A DNA stretch of 64,000 bases from Herbaspirillum sp. SJZ106 (GCF_006715495.1 NZ_VFNI01000003.1:62001-126000), one strand, 5' to 3'; counted from the stretch's first letter, positions 1 through 8,853 are shown. The notes: a model not told the origin generated them from the sequence alone. A program made the numbers and translations.

Positions 1-363
1 GTAGACGATCTCGTCGCTCTGGCGTACCGACAGGTTGATGGTCTGGTGGGTCTTGCGGTGCAGGGCGCGCATGAAGTCGAGCGCGGCTTCGCGCACCGAC
101 AGGCGGCTCTTGACGATATTGCCCAGCTCCAGCAGGCGCATGCCCAGGCGGTAGGTGCCCGGTTCCACGCGGTCGACGAAACGCTTGACCACCAAGTCGT
201 TGAGGATGCGGTGGGCCGTCGATGGATGCAGCTTGGTGGCGGCGGACAGCTCCTTGAGGCTGACCGGGTCGGGATAGGCCGCCAGCGCGTCGAGCAGCGA
301 TACCATGCGCTCGATGACCTGGATGGAAATGTTGTCCGTCTCGCCTGCCGCTTCTTTTTTCAT
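1..363 (-). CDS. IclR family transcriptional regulator, N-terminal part (cut by window edge)
   Basis: Reading leftwards from ATG at 363, the frame stays open for 121 codons to the window edge, so only the N-terminal part is present. The N-terminus is a short charged segment followed by an IclR winged helix-turn-helix (residues about 13-65, with the recognition segment LKELSAATKLHPSTAHRIL) and the start of the effector-binding domain (YRLGMRLLELG). IclR proteins bind small aromatic or organic acid ligands. It is divergent from the sulfate-binding gene, but the 427-bp gap leaves regulation of that gene open. Its own targets probably lie to the left of the window. Confidence 0.85.
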   Translation of the reverse strand, partial: MKKEAAGETDNISIQVIERMVSLLDALAAYPDPVSLKELSAATKLHPSTAHRILNDLVVKRFVDRVEPGTYRLGMRLLELGNIVKSRLSVREAALDFMRALHRKTHQTINLSVRQSDEIVY

Positions 364-790
364 GGTGCAGTCTGATGCGTTGCAATAGGACAGTTATACC
401 ACATTGTGAAAACAACAAAAAGTTCGGTCGTGCTTTTATAGGGGCGATTCACTCACCGGCTTCCGTGCAGGAGACATCTACGCTGGGCCAAGCCGGTCCG
501 GCACCACCGTTCGCTCGCTCTCCGCTTTGACCTGGCCATCCGTTGCCCGTCGATGGGGGATGGCATCCAACGCCGCAACGGCGAAGGGTTTTCAGCCTGA
601 CATCATCATCGTCAGCGCTTGCTATCCGATTTGATATAAAGACGCCGCTCTTTATTCGGCGCTCCTGATCTTGCATATCTGTTTTTTGCATAACTAGAGA
701 AGAAAGTATTCGTTCTTTTTTGGGAGGGCGCTCATTAACCTGTGCTCTCCAAACAAAAACGCATGAAGACAACACTCATTGGGAACGGAT
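364..790. promoter_or_regulatory. Divergent intergenic region between iclR-like gene and sbp
   Basis: 427 bp without a credible gene. The stretch 400-430 and the stretch 620-770 are AT-rich against a GC-rich background, as expected for promoters in both directions. Positions 690-696 (ATAACTA) and 709-716 (TTCGTTCT) also occur, in reversed order, upstream of cysT (8790-8796 and 8778-8785). A shared CysB-type sulfur-starvation control is therefore possible but not shown. A minus-strand open frame at 449-775 has a composition and codon use that do not look coding. Confidence 0.45.
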
Positions 791-1807
791 ATGAAGCTCA
801 AGAACATCATCAAGACGATTGCGGCCGCACTGGTGCTGGCGCAGGTTGCACATGTGGCCCAGGCGGCCGACATCTCGTTGCTCAACGTCTCTTACGACCC
901 GACGCGCGAACTCTATGCCGACTACAACAAGGCCTTTTCCAAATACTGGAAGGAAAAGAGCGGCGACAACGTCACCATCAAGGCTTCGCATGGCGGTTCC
1001 GGCAAGCAGGGACGTTCGGTGATCGACGGCATCGATGCCGACGTGGTGACCCTGGCGCTGGCCTACGACATCGATGAAATCTCGGAAAAGGCCAAGCTGC
1101 TGCCGACCGACTGGCAAAAGCGCCTGCCGCACAACAGCTCGCCCTATACCTCGACCATCGTGTTCCTGGTGCGCAAGGGCAACCCCAAGCAGATCAAGGA
1201 CTGGGACGACCTGGTCAAGCCGGGCGTTTCCGTCATCACGCCCAATCCCAAGACCTCCGGCGGCGCGCGCTGGAACTACCTGGCGGCCTGGGCCTACGGC
1301 CAGAAGAAGGGGGGCAATGAAGCCGCTGCGCGCGACTATATCTCCAAGTTGTTCAAGAACGTGCCGGTGCTGGATTCCGGCGCGCGCGGCGCCACCATCA
1401 CCTTCGTCGAACGCGGCATCGGCGACGTCCTGCTGGCGTGGGAAAACGAGGCGCTGATCTCGCTCAAGGAGTGGGGCCCGGACAAGTTCGACATCGTCGT
1501 GCCCTCGGTTTCGATCCTGGCCGAACCGCCGGTGGCCCTGGTCGACAAGGTGGCGGACCGTCGCGGCACCCGCAAGGTGGCTGAAGAATACCTGAAGCAC
1601 CTGTACTCGGAAGAAGGCCAGGAAATCATCGCCAAGAACTACTACCGTCCGATCGACCCGAAGATCGCCGCCAAGTATGCGTCGCAGTTCCCCAAGCTGA
1701 ACCTGGTCACCATCGACAAGGATTTCGGCGGCTGGCAGAAGGCCCAGAAGGCGCACTTCGCCGATGGCGGCACCTTCGACCAGTTGTACGTGCCGAGCAA
1801 GAAGTGA
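791..1807 (+). CDS. sbp: Sulfate ABC transporter periplasmic binding protein
   Basis: 338 aa. Captures sulfate (or thiosulfate) in the periplasm and delivers it to the CysTWA permease encoded at 8.8-11.7 kb. ATG 791 is chosen because it begins a clean signal peptide (MKLKNIIKT, hydrophobic core, cleavage near AQAADI); a TTG 12 bp upstream only adds four residues. Family signatures are visible: [13 protein letters not shown] near the mature N-terminus, [22 protein letters not shown], and [16 protein letters not shown] in the ligand-binding lobe. Length matches Sbp/CysP. It lies just before ssuE, so sulfate and sulfonate genes are adjacent; sulfur-starvation control via CysB is inferred. Confidence 0.93.
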   Translation: MKLKNIIKTIAAALVLAQVAHVAQAADISLLNVSYDPTRELYADYNKAFSKYWKEKSGDNVTIKASHGGSGKQGRSVIDGIDADVVTLALAYDIDEISEKAKLLPTDWQKRLPHNSSPYTSTIVFLVRKGNPKQIKDWDDLVKPGVSVITPNPKTSGGARWNYLAAWAYGQKKGGNEAAARDYISKLFKNVPVLDSGARGATITFVERGIGDVLLAWENEALISLKEWGPDKFDIVVPSVSILAEPPVALVDKVADRRGTRKVAEEYLKHLYSEEGQEIIAKNYYRPIDPKIAAKYASQFPKLNLVTIDKDFGGWQKAQKAHFADGGTFDQLYVPSKK

Positions 1808-1824
1808 TTTGACCGCAAGCACAT

Positions 1825-1847
1825 GCAGGCCGGCTGAGCCGGCCTGC
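1825..1847 (+). terminator. Hairpin after sbp (possible weak terminator/attenuator)
   Basis: A perfect 10-bp inverted repeat (GCAGGCCGGC / GCCGGCCTGC) with a 3-nt loop TGA starts 17 bp after the sbp stop codon. No T-run follows, so it is not a classical rho-independent terminator. It could protect the sbp transcript end or lower read-through into ssuE. Confidence 0.5.
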
Positions 1848-1855
1848 CTGCCGAA

Positions 1856-1904
1856 GCAAGAAAGCAAAGCAAGCAAAGCAAAGCAAAGCAAAGCAAAGCA
1901 AATA
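1856..1904. repeat. AAAGC pentanucleotide repeat in the ssuE leader
   Basis: Short tandem repeat of AAAGC: two units at 1861-1870, a shortened AAGC at 1871-1874, then five perfect units at 1875-1899, with degenerate flanks. It ends 13 bp before the ssuE start, where a Shine-Dalgarno would normally sit. Slippage would change the length of the untranslated leader rather than the ssuE reading frame. Confidence 0.85.
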
Positions 1905-1916
1905 AAGCAGACCGAC

Positions 1917-2507
1917 ATGACCATCCTGTTGCTGGCCGGCAGCCCCTCGGCGCCATCCCGTTCCACCCGCCTGTTGAACCACGTTGGCGATAAGCTGGTG
2001 CAGCTCGGCCATCGCTACGCGCGCCTGGAAGTGCGCGACCTGCCGGGCCAGGCCATCCTGCGCGCCGACTGGAACGACGCCCAGATCAAGGCCGCGCTGT
2101 CGACGGTGGAAGAGGCTTCTGCGGTCGTGATCGCCACGCCGGTCTACAAGGCCGCCTACAGCGGCATCCTGAAAGCCTTTCTCGACCTGCTGCCGCAGTT
2201 CGGCCTGACCGACAAGCTGGTGCTGCCGCTGGCCACCGGCGGCAGCCAGTCGCACATGCTGGCGCTGGACTATGCGTTGCGCCCGGTGCTGTCCTCGCTC
2301 AATCCCAAGCACGTGTTGCCCAGCATTTACGCCACCGAAGCCCAGGTCACCTGGAGCGAGGAAAGCGGACTGGCCCTCGACGCTCCCATCGCCGCGCGCG
2401 TGGAAGAAGGCGTGGCGCAGCTCTCGGCCAGCCTCCTGGCGCTGCACAAGGCGGCGCCGCAAGAATTCCGCGAAGTCCCGTTCTCGCAAGTGCGATGTAG
2501 CATTTGA
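1917..2507 (+). CDS. ssuE: NADPH-dependent FMN reductase of the sulfonate system
   Basis: 196 aa. Flavodoxin-fold reductase that supplies FMNH2 to the SsuD monooxygenase. The N-terminus TILLLAGSPSAPSRSTRLL is the SsuE flavin-binding signature; APVYKAAYSGILKAFLDLLP-type text (ATPVYKAAYSG, LKAFLDLLPQ) and PLATGGSQSHMLALDYALRP follow, as in E. coli SsuE (191 aa). ATG 1917 is chosen because homology starts there; the frame is open further upstream through the pentanucleotide repeat, but that part looks like leader. No good ribosome binding site is present, only the A-rich repeat. First gene of the ssu operon. Confidence 0.92.
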   Translation: MTILLLAGSPSAPSRSTRLLNHVGDKLVQLGHRYARLEVRDLPGQAILRADWNDAQIKAALSTVEEASAVVIATPVYKAAYSGILKAFLDLLPQFGLTDKLVLPLATGGSQSHMLALDYALRPVLSSLNPKHVLPSIYATEAQVTWSEESGLALDAPIAARVEEGVAQLSASLLALHKAAPQEFREVPFSQVRCSI

Positions 2508-2630
2508 GCGGCGCCCGAGGCGCGCCAACAGCAGGCGGCGAAGCAGCCGCACCGCAATCTCTTGACCCGATCAAACAACCGGCTGGTGCGGCGGAAGGCC
2601 GCCTGCACGCCCAAGCACTGGAGAGCACCC

Positions 2631-3617
2631 TTGAAAGCCTATAGCGACAAGAACATATCCCAACAACGCCGCGCCGCCCTGGCGCGTTTGTCGGCCGCCG
2701 CGTTGGGGGCGCTGGCGATTGCCGCCGGCGCCGTGACGAGCGCGCAGGCGCAGGAAGCCAAAGTGCTGCGCATCGGCTACCAGAAGGCCGCCAATACGCT
2801 GGTGCTGTTGAAGACGCACGGCACGCTGGAAAAACGCCTGCAGCCGCTGGGGGTGGAAGTGAAATGGGCTGAATTCGCCGCCGGTCCGCAACTGCTGGAA
2901 GCCTTGAATGTCGGTTCGGTCGACTTCGGCTATGTCGGCGAAGCGCCGCCGGTGTTCGCGCAAGCCGCCGGCGCCGATTTTGTCTACACCGCGTATGAGA
3001 TCCCGACGCCTGACGCCGAGGGCTTGCTGGTGCCCAAGAATTCGCCGCTCAAGAGCGTGGCCGAGCTCAAGGGCAAGAAAGTCGCCTTCAACAAGGGTTC
3101 CGACGTGCACTGGCTGGTGGTGGCGTTGTTGAAGAAGGCCGGCCTGGCGTATAGCGACATCCAGCCGGTCTACCTGGCGCCGGCCGATGCCCGCGCCGCC
3201 TTCGAGAAAGGCGCGGTCGATGCCTGGGCCATCTGGGATCCGTTCCAGGCCGCCGCCGAGAAGCAAGTGGGCGCGCGTCGCCTGGCCACCGGCGTGGGCG
3301 CGGTGAATCACCACCAGTTCTTCCTGAGCGCGCGCGCCTTCGCCGCGAAGAATGCGCAGATAGAAAAAATCCTGCTGGAAGAAATTACCCGCGAAGGCCA
3401 GTGGGTGCGCGCCAATACCGCCCAGGCCGCGGCCCAGCTGGCGCCGATCCAGGGCCTGGATGCCGACATCATCGAAACCGGCCTGAAGCGCTACGCCCAC
3501 ATCTACAAGCCGGTCGATGCCGGCGTGCTGGCCGAGCAGCAGAAGATCGCCGACGCCTTCTTCGAACTCAAGCTGATCCCCAAGCCGCTCAAGGTCAGCG
3601 ACGCCGTACTGAAATAA
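2631..3617 (+). CDS. ssuA: Aliphatic sulfonate ABC transporter binding protein
   Basis: 328 aa from TTG 2631, which has GGAGAG 5 bp upstream; an ATG at 2562 would add 23 residues with no ribosome binding site and push the signal peptide too far in. Signal peptide: [20 protein letters not shown] then an Ala-rich core cut near AQAQEAK. The mature protein starts [17 protein letters not shown], the SsuA/NMT1 pattern; [20 protein letters not shown] and [14 protein letters not shown] are typical of alkanesulfonate and taurine binding proteins. It delivers sulfonates to SsuBC. Confidence 0.92.
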   Translation: MKAYSDKNISQQRRAALARLSAAALGALAIAAGAVTSAQAQEAKVLRIGYQKAANTLVLLKTHGTLEKRLQPLGVEVKWAEFAAGPQLLEALNVGSVDFGYVGEAPPVFAQAAGADFVYTAYEIPTPDAEGLLVPKNSPLKSVAELKGKKVAFNKGSDVHWLVVALLKKAGLAYSDIQPVYLAPADARAAFEKGAVDAWAIWDPFQAAAEKQVGARRLATGVGAVNHHQFFLSARAFAAKNAQIEKILLEEITREGQWVRANTAQAAAQLAPIQGLDADIIETGLKRYAHIYKPVDAGVLAEQQKIADAFFELKLIPKPLKVSDAVLK

Positions 3618-3676
3618 ACGCAATCAATGAAATAAACAACGCGAGGCGGCGCAGGTCCGCCTCACAGGAGTCCCGC

Positions 3677-4843
3677 ATGAACGTATTCTGGTTTATCCCC
3701 ACCCACGGCGACAGCCGCTACCTCGGCACCTCCGAGGGCGCGCGTCCGGTCAGCCACGACTACATGAAACAGGTCGCGGTGGCGGCCGACACGCTGGGTT
3801 ACGACGGCGTGCTGCTGCCCACCGGGCGTTCCTGCGAGGACGCCTGGGTGGCGGCCGCCAGCCTGATCGACGCGACCCGCCGCCTCAAATTCCTGGTCGC
3901 GGTGCGCCCCGGCCTGACCGCGCCGACGCTGTCGGCGCGCATGGCCGCCACCTTCGACCGGCTGTCCAACGGCCGCCTGCTGATCAACGTCGTCACCGGC
4001 GGCGATCCGGTCGAGCAGGAGAGCGATGGCGTGTTCGGCACCCATGCCGAGCGCTATGAAATCTCCGACGAGTTCCTGAAGATCTGGCGCGATGTGCTGG
4101 CCAAGACGCATACCGGCGGCGCCACCGATTTCGACGGCAAGCACCTTAAAGTCAAAGGCGCCAAGGCGCTTTATCCGCCGCTGCAAACACCTTATCCGCC
4201 ACTGTATTTCGGCGGCTCTTCCGATGAGGCGATCGACCTCGCGGCGGAACAGGTGGATGTCTACCTGACCTGGGGCGAGCCGCCGGCGGCGGTGGCCGAG
4301 AAGATCGCCCGCGTGCGCGCACGCGCTGCCAGGGCGGGCCGCACATTGCGTTTCGGCATCCGCCTGCATGTGATCGTGCGCGAAACCAACGAAGCCGCAT
4401 GGCAGGCCGCCGATGAGCTGATCAGCCGCCTCGACGATGAAACGATTGCCAAGGCGCAGGCCAACTTCGCGCGCATGGACTCCGAAGGGCAGCGCCGCAT
4501 GGCGGCCCTGCACGGCGGCCGCCGCGACCAGCTGGAAGTCAGCCCCAACCTGTGGGCCGGCGTCGGCCTGGTGCGCGGCGGCGCCGGCACCGCACTGGTG
4601 GGCGACGGGGCGACCGTGGCGGCGCGCATGAAGGAATACGCCGACCTTGGCATCGATACCTTCATCCTGTCCGGTTATCCGCACCTGGAAGAGTCTTACC
4701 GGTTTGCCGAACTGGTGTTCCCGCTGCTGCCGCGCAACCAGCGCCAAGGGCTGCCGGGCTTCAACCTGACCGGCCCCTTCGGCGAGATCGTCGGCAATAC
4801 CGAAGTGCCCAAGTCCGCGCCGGTGCGCGTGGCGGCCAGCTGA
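3677..4843 (+). CDS. ssuD: FMNH2-dependent alkanesulfonate monooxygenase
   Basis: 388 aa, luciferase-like TIM-barrel enzyme that cleaves the C-S bond of alkanesulfonates with O2 and FMNH2, giving an aldehyde and sulfite. Starts [18 protein letters not shown] as in E. coli SsuD (381 aa); [43 protein letters not shown] and the C-terminal [17 protein letters not shown] segment are diagnostic. ATG 3677 has CAGGAG 6 bp upstream. The sulfite product feeds cysteine synthesis. Lies between ssuA and ssuC in the usual order. Confidence 0.96.
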   Translation: MNVFWFIPTHGDSRYLGTSEGARPVSHDYMKQVAVAADTLGYDGVLLPTGRSCEDAWVAAASLIDATRRLKFLVAVRPGLTAPTLSARMAATFDRLSNGRLLINVVTGGDPVEQESDGVFGTHAERYEISDEFLKIWRDVLAKTHTGGATDFDGKHLKVKGAKALYPPLQTPYPPLYFGGSSDEAIDLAAEQVDVYLTWGEPPAAVAEKIARVRARAARAGRTLRFGIRLHVIVRETNEAAWQAADELISRLDDETIAKAQANFARMDSEGQRRMAALHGGRRDQLEVSPNLWAGVGLVRGGAGTALVGDGATVAARMKEYADLGIDTFILSGYPHLEESYRFAELVFPLLPRNQRQGLPGFNLTGPFGEIVGNTEVPKSAPVRVAAS

Positions 4844-4850
4844 GGCAGCC

Positions 4851-5708
4851 ATGACGAGCGCAACCTCCAATTCCGTGGTCGATGTCGCCGGCGTGCCGGC
4901 CGAACGCGCGGGCAAATCCAAGGGCCAGGCCAGCAGAGGCCAGGGCTGGCAGAACGCTGGCTGGATAGGCTGGCTGCTGCCGCTGGCGCTGGTGATCTGG
5001 TGGGAAATCGCGGCCCAGGCCGGCTGGCTGTCAAGCCGCATCCTGCCCGAACCGTGGGCGGTGCTCAAGGCGGTCTGGAACCTGTCGGCGTCCGGCGAAC
5101 TGTGGCGCCACCTGGCCGTGAGCAGCGGCCGCGCGGCTTCCGGCTTTGCCGTGGGCGCCGGGCTGGGCCTGGTGCTGGGGCTGCTGTCCGGCAGCCTGCG
5201 CTGGACCGAACTGCTGCTCGACACTACCTTGCAGATGGTGCGCAACATACCGGCGCTGGCGCTGATCCCGCTGGTGATCCTGTGGTTCGGCATCGACGAG
5301 ACGGCCAAGCTGTTCCTGGTGTCGGTGGGCGTGTTCTTCCCGGTCTACCTCAATACCTTCCACGGCATCCGTTCGGTCGACAAGGGGCTCATCGAGATGG
5401 CCAGGAGCTACGGCCTGTCGGGCTGGGCGCTGTACCGCGACGTGATCCTGCCGGGCGCCTTGCCCTCCATCCTGGTCGGGCTGCGCTTCGCGCTGGGGCT
5501 GGTGTGGGTGCTGCTGATCGTGGCCGAGACCATTTCCGCCCAGGCCGGCATCGGCTATATGACCATGAATGCCCGCGAATTCCTGCAGACCGACGTGGTG
5601 CTGGTGGGCATCCTGCTGTATGCCTTGCTGGGCAAGCTGGCCGACAGTGCGGCGCGTGCGCTGGAACGTTTCTGGCTGCGCTGGCATCCGGGCTATCAAT
5701 CAACCTAG
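4851..5708 (+). CDS. ssuC: Sulfonate ABC transporter permease
   Basis: 285 aa, inner-membrane permease with about six helices. The first 40 residues are polar and cytoplasmic, then WIGWLLPLALVIWWEIAAQAG begins the membrane part. The EAA-type loop is EMARSYGLSGWALYRDVILPGALPS, which contacts SsuB. LALGLVWVLLIVAETISAQAGIGYM is typical of SsuC/TauC. Starts 7 bp after ssuD, so translation is probably coupled. Confidence 0.95.
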   Translation: MTSATSNSVVDVAGVPAERAGKSKGQASRGQGWQNAGWIGWLLPLALVIWWEIAAQAGWLSSRILPEPWAVLKAVWNLSASGELWRHLAVSSGRAASGFAVGAGLGLVLGLLSGSLRWTELLLDTTLQMVRNIPALALIPLVILWFGIDETAKLFLVSVGVFFPVYLNTFHGIRSVDKGLIEMARSYGLSGWALYRDVILPGALPSILVGLRFALGLVWVLLIVAETISAQAGIGYMTMNAREFLQTDVVLVGILLYALLGKLADSAARALERFWLRWHPGYQST

Positions 5709-5741
5709 GCCCGGCAGTCGACCGCTTGCCATTTTCTGAGG

Positions 5742-5888
5742 ATGAGCATGAAAACAATCTTTGGCAGTATCAATACAGTTAATACAGTTCTCTCCGGTGG
5801 TGAGAGCGCTATGCATGCGCCGCGTCGTCGCGCCTTGCCTGGCACGCCGATCACGGCGCCGGCGAATCCATTCAACTGCCGGATCTAG
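5742..5888 (+). CDS. 48-aa peptide ORF between ssuC and ssuB, function unknown
   Basis: ATG 5742 (or the in-frame ATG at 5748) is preceded by CTGAGG, an acceptable ribosome binding site, and the frame runs 48 codons to TAG at 5886. The peptide begins [20 protein letters not shown], then [18 protein letters not shown], and ends in NPFNCRI. The nucleotides 5772-5789 are two tandem copies of AATACAGTT, coding for NTVNTV. It occupies the whole ssuC-ssuB gap and ends 22 bp before the ssuB start. I do not recognise the family. A leader-like N-terminus ending in GG, a basic proline-rich middle and one Cys near the end could fit a small secreted or modified peptide, a coupling leader, or chance; no modification enzyme is nearby. 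Confidence 0.45.
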   Translation: MSMKTIFGSINTVNTVLSGGESAMHAPRRRALPGTPITAPANPFNCRI

Positions 5889-5910
5889 GTTGAACCCACA
5901 GGAGAACCCG

Positions 5911-6750
5911 ATGCATATCCATGCGCAGGAAAATCAAGCAGTCAGCCGCACCGCCGCCGGCAACCGGGGCATCGGCATCCGCCTGCAGGCCTTGTCGAAG
6001 TCGTTCGGCGGACGCGAAGTCCTGCACGGCATCGACCTGTCGATCGAGCCGGGCGAGTTCGTCGCCATCGTCGGCCGCAGCGGCTGCGGCAAGAGCACGC
6101 TGTTGCGCCTGGTGGCGCAACTGGACGCCGCCAGCCAGGGCGAGGTGATCTACGGGCAAGGCCAGGGCGATCCGGAGATCCGCATCATGTTCCAGGACTC
6201 GCGCCTGTTGCCGTGGAAGCGGGTGCTGGCCAACGTGGCCCTGGGCTTGCCCAGGCAGGCCGCGCCGCAAGCCCTGCAGTCGCTGCGCCAGGTCGGTCTG
6301 GAGCAGCGCGCCGGCGAATGGCCGGCGGTGCTCTCGGGCGGGCAACGGCAGCGCGTAGCACTGGCGCGCGCCCTGGTGCACGATCCGCAACTGCTGCTGC
6401 TGGACGAGCCATTGGGCGCGCTGGATGCCTTGACCCGCATCGAGATGCAGCAACTGATCGAATCGATCTGGCAGGAGCGCGGCTTCACCGCCTTGCTGGT
6501 CACGCACGATGTGCAGGAAGCGATTGCCCTGGCCGACCGCGTGCTGCTGATCGAAGACGGCCATGTCGCGCTGGACCAGCGCATCGAACTGGCGCGTCCG
6601 CGTTCGCGCGGCCAGGCGCAGTTCGCGCTGCTGGAAGAAGCCATTCTGGCGCGTGTGCTGCGCCATCCCGGCAGCGAGCAGCCGGCCGCCGGGCAAGAGT
6701 TGGAACTGTTCGCGCCGCGCGGCGTGCAGCAGGTGCAATGGGCAGTGTAA
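5911..6750 (+). CDS. ssuB: Sulfonate ABC transporter ATP-binding protein
   Basis: 279 aa cytoplasmic ATPase. ATG 5911 has CAGGAG 7 bp upstream; the open frame before it is not homologous. Walker [10 protein letters not shown] (about residue 55), Q-loop [13 protein letters not shown], signature [15 protein letters not shown] and Walker [13 protein letters not shown] are all intact, and [10 protein letters not shown] is characteristic of the nitrate/sulfonate/taurine ATPase group. The C-terminal tail is longer than in E. coli SsuB (255 aa). Works with SsuA and SsuC. Confidence 0.95.
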   Translation: MHIHAQENQAVSRTAAGNRGIGIRLQALSKSFGGREVLHGIDLSIEPGEFVAIVGRSGCGKSTLLRLVAQLDAASQGEVIYGQGQGDPEIRIMFQDSRLLPWKRVLANVALGLPRQAAPQALQSLRQVGLEQRAGEWPAVLSGGQRQRVALARALVHDPQLLLLDEPLGALDALTRIEMQQLIESIWQERGFTALLVTHDVQEAIALADRVLLIEDGHVALDQRIELARPRSRGQAQFALLEEAILARVLRHPGSEQPAAGQELELFAPRGVQQVQWAV

Positions 6751-6850
6751 GCGTTATCTGATCAACCGCATATCAAGCGAATATCAAGCGAATTTCAACC
6801 GTCGCGGCGAGGCAGGTGCCGGCGCCGCATCATCCACCAAGGAGCACAGC

Positions 6851-7066
6851 ATGACCATCCAAGCCATCAACGTACGCAACCAGTTCAAGGGCAAAGTCAA
6901 AGCCATCATCGAAGGTTCGGTCGTGTCCGAAGTCGATGTCGAAACCCCGGCCGGCATCGTCACCTCGGTCATCACCACCCGTTCGGTGAAAGACCTGGGC
7001 CTGACCATCGGCAGCGAAGTCGTCGCCCTGGTGAAGGCGACCGAAGTCTCGATCGCCAAGCTGTAA
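6851..7066 (+). CDS. ssuF: TOBE-domain molybdopterin-binding-like protein SsuF
   Basis: 71 aa, a single TOBE/Mop domain (MTIQAINVRNQFKGKVKAII, DVETPAGIVTSVITTRSV, LGLTIGSEVVALVKATEVSI). Such proteins bind molybdate or other oxyanions; in Pseudomonas the ssuEADCBF operon ends in this gene, where it is needed for growth on some sulfonates and sulfate esters by an unknown mechanism. AAGGAG lies 8 bp before ATG 6851. It follows ssuB with a 100-bp gap. Confidence 0.88.
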   Translation: MTIQAINVRNQFKGKVKAIIEGSVVSEVDVETPAGIVTSVITTRSVKDLGLTIGSEVVALVKATEVSIAKL

Positions 7067-7152
7067 GAGGTTCTCAGGTTCAACGGCGGCCGGCAGCCGC
7101 CGCATGCCGCTCCTTTGGCGGGGGCGGCGCATCTTTTCATGGAGCTGCCCGG

Positions 7153-7983
7153 ATGACATCTCAGGCACTGGACGCTTATCTGGAGCGCCTCAACAAGGCG
7201 TCGCACACCGCGTCGAACGTATGGCTGGACGAGCAGCAGCGCGCGGTCGGACGCTATTTCAACACCTCGCTGACGTCGGCCTTCCAGCCGGTGCGGGCAT
7301 TCGGCGACGGCGGCATCATCGCGTACGAGGCTTTCGCGCGCAGTTATTCCGGGTTCGATGACGGGCTGCATCTGTGGAAGCTGCTCGACCACGCCGCCAG
7401 CGATGACGAATCGGTGGAGCTGGACCGGCTGTGCCGCATGCTGCATGCGATCAATTATTACCGCCAGGCCAGTCCGGGCGGCGCTGCGCCCGAGCTGCAC
7501 CTGTCGGTGCACGCGCGCCTGCTGGCGGCGGTCAACAGCAACCACGGCGTCGCCTACCGGCGCATCCTGTCGGTGCTGGAGCTGCCGCATGAGCGCATCG
7601 TGCTGCAACTGCCGGTGGTCACCCCCAACCAGCGCTGGTTGCTCAACTATGTGCTGGACAACTACCGCCGCAACGGTTTTCGTCTCGGGGTCTCGGCCAA
7701 CAGTCCGCTGGAGGCGCTGGGGTTGCTGGACAAGGTGCGGCCCGACCTGATCAAGGTCGATGCCCGCGAACTGCCCGATCCCGACAGCGTCGGCCTGCTG
7801 TTGCTGCGCGCGGCGGAGCAGGGCGTGCGCGTCTTCTTCAAGCGCGTTGAAAACCGTGAGGTGTTCGACAAGCTGGAGCAATATGGCAGTGCGCTGGCCC
7901 AATCCATCCATGCGCAAGGCTACCTGTGGGATACCCCGGGAGCGCGCCTGCTGCCGCCGGGGGAGGGCGCACAGGCGGCCTGA
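7153..7983 (+). CDS. Degenerate EAL-domain protein in the ssu cluster
   Basis: 276 aa, soluble, no membrane segment or receiver. After about 40 N-terminal residues the EAL fold is recognisable: FQPVRAFGDGGIIAYEAFAR (in place of ...GYEALLR), LHLSVHARLL (in place of LNVS...L), LLDKVRPDLIKVD and a final SIHAQGYLWDTPG (usual QGY/F segment). The metal-binding DDFG motif is absent, replaced by GVSANSPLEALG, and the Asn of the NxS motif is His. It is therefore probably not an active c-di-GMP phosphodiesterase and may bind a nucleotide or a protein instead. Starts 86 bp after ssuF on the same strand, so co-transcription with ssu is likely. Confidence 0.8.
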   Translation: MTSQALDAYLERLNKASHTASNVWLDEQQRAVGRYFNTSLTSAFQPVRAFGDGGIIAYEAFARSYSGFDDGLHLWKLLDHAASDDESVELDRLCRMLHAINYYRQASPGGAAPELHLSVHARLLAAVNSNHGVAYRRILSVLELPHERIVLQLPVVTPNQRWLLNYVLDNYRRNGFRLGVSANSPLEALGLLDKVRPDLIKVDARELPDPDSVGLLLLRAAEQGVRVFFKRVENREVFDKLEQYGSALAQSIHAQGYLWDTPGARLLPPGEGAQAA

Positions 7984-8051
7984 CCCAGGTTGCGGCTGTG
8001 GCATAGTGGACAGCCGCACTTCCATGTCCGCGACCCTTGCGCGAGGATTCC

Positions 8052-8660
8052 ATGAACACATCGTTTTCCCGGCCCGCCACAGCTCCCGCCCCCGCCCATT
8101 TGGCGCGGCTGGCCGATTATCGCGTGCTGGTGGCGCCCGGCCTGCACGGCAGCGGGCCGGAGCACTGGCAATCGCGCTGGCAGCGGCTTTACCCAAACTT
8201 CGAGCGCGTCGAACAAACCGACTGGAGCCAACCCGACCTGCCGCGCTGGTCGCAGCGACTGGGCGAGGTGCTGGCGCAATCCGGGCGGCCGGCGGTGATC
8301 GTGGCGCACAGTTTCGGCTGCCTGGCTACGGTGCATCGCGCCGCCGCCTTGCAGGCGGAAGCCGGCTCCGCCTTTCCCATCGCGGCAGCGCTGCTGGTGG
8401 CGCCTGCCGACCCCGGCAAGTTCGAGGTCGGCGACGAGGTCAGCTATCGCCTGAGGTTTCCCGTCCTGGTGGTCGGCAGCGAAAACGATCCGTGGATGAG
8501 TGCGCCGCGGGCCCGGCAATGGGCCAAGACCTGGGGCGCGTCTTTCCATCAGGCCGGGGCCCTGGGGCATATCAATGCCGAATCGGGGCTGGACGACTGG
8601 CTGGCGGGGCAGGAGCTGCTGCTGGGCTTGCTGGAGCAGGTAAGGCCGTCAGGCTGGTGA
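8052..8660 (+). CDS. RBBP9/YdeN-type serine hydrolase
   Basis: 202 aa alpha/beta hydrolase. YRVLVAPGLHGSGPEHWQSRW opens the fold; the nucleophile elbow is VIVAHSFGCLA (GxSxG-like HSFGC, the RBBP9/YdeN form), the Asp is probably in VVGSENDPWMS and the catalytic His in GALGHINAESG. Substrate unknown. ATG 8052 has GAGGA 5 bp upstream. It lies 68 bp after the EAL gene on the same strand, at the end of the sulfonate cluster and before the cysT promoter, so it could be part of the sulfur regulon. Confidence 0.85.
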   Translation: MNTSFSRPATAPAPAHLARLADYRVLVAPGLHGSGPEHWQSRWQRLYPNFERVEQTDWSQPDLPRWSQRLGEVLAQSGRPAVIVAHSFGCLATVHRAAALQAEAGSAFPIAAALLVAPADPGKFEVGDEVSYRLRFPVLVVGSENDPWMSAPRARQWAKTWGASFHQAGALGHINAESGLDDWLAGQELLLGLLEQVRPSGW

Positions 8661-8853
8661 TCTGCGCCGATATTCCGGCATCACCATTTTCTTGCGGCAA
8701 CTGCAATTCTCCTCGCGCATTCCTTTGTTCTTCCCCTTTGTCTTTATGCGGTTTTCGTCTAAAGGAATGCGAAAAATTTCGTTCTCTTTATAACTATCGG
8801 GTGCGATTATCGGCTCCCTATAGTCGCATTTGTAATAAAAAGAGAACGTCCCC

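Noticed and set aside
46-375. Plus-strand frame of 109 codons opposite the IclR gene
   Set aside because: The opposite strand encodes a clear IclR helix-turn-helix; this frame is an artefact of GC-rich codon bias.
449-775. Minus-strand frame of 108 codons in the sbp upstream gap
   Set aside because: Crosses AT-rich promoter sequence, lacks a ribosome binding site and recognisable protein features.
1856-1904. Could the repeat be a CRISPR or phase-variation tract in a coding region?
   Set aside because: The unit is only 5 bp with no spacers, and it precedes the ssuE start, so it is a simple sequence repeat in a leader.
776-1966. Long minus-strand frame opposite sbp (396 codons), and similar long antisense frames elsewhere (for example opposite ssuD, livM, metG, cydA, msrP)
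   Set aside because: Each mirrors a real gene with intact family motifs; long antisense frames are expected in high-GC DNA. They show no domain patterns of their own.
5742-5888. Calling the ssuC-ssuB ORF a confirmed modified peptide (RiPP) precursor
   Set aside because: A Gly-Gly and a Cys are not enough; no modification enzyme or peptidase-exporter is nearby.
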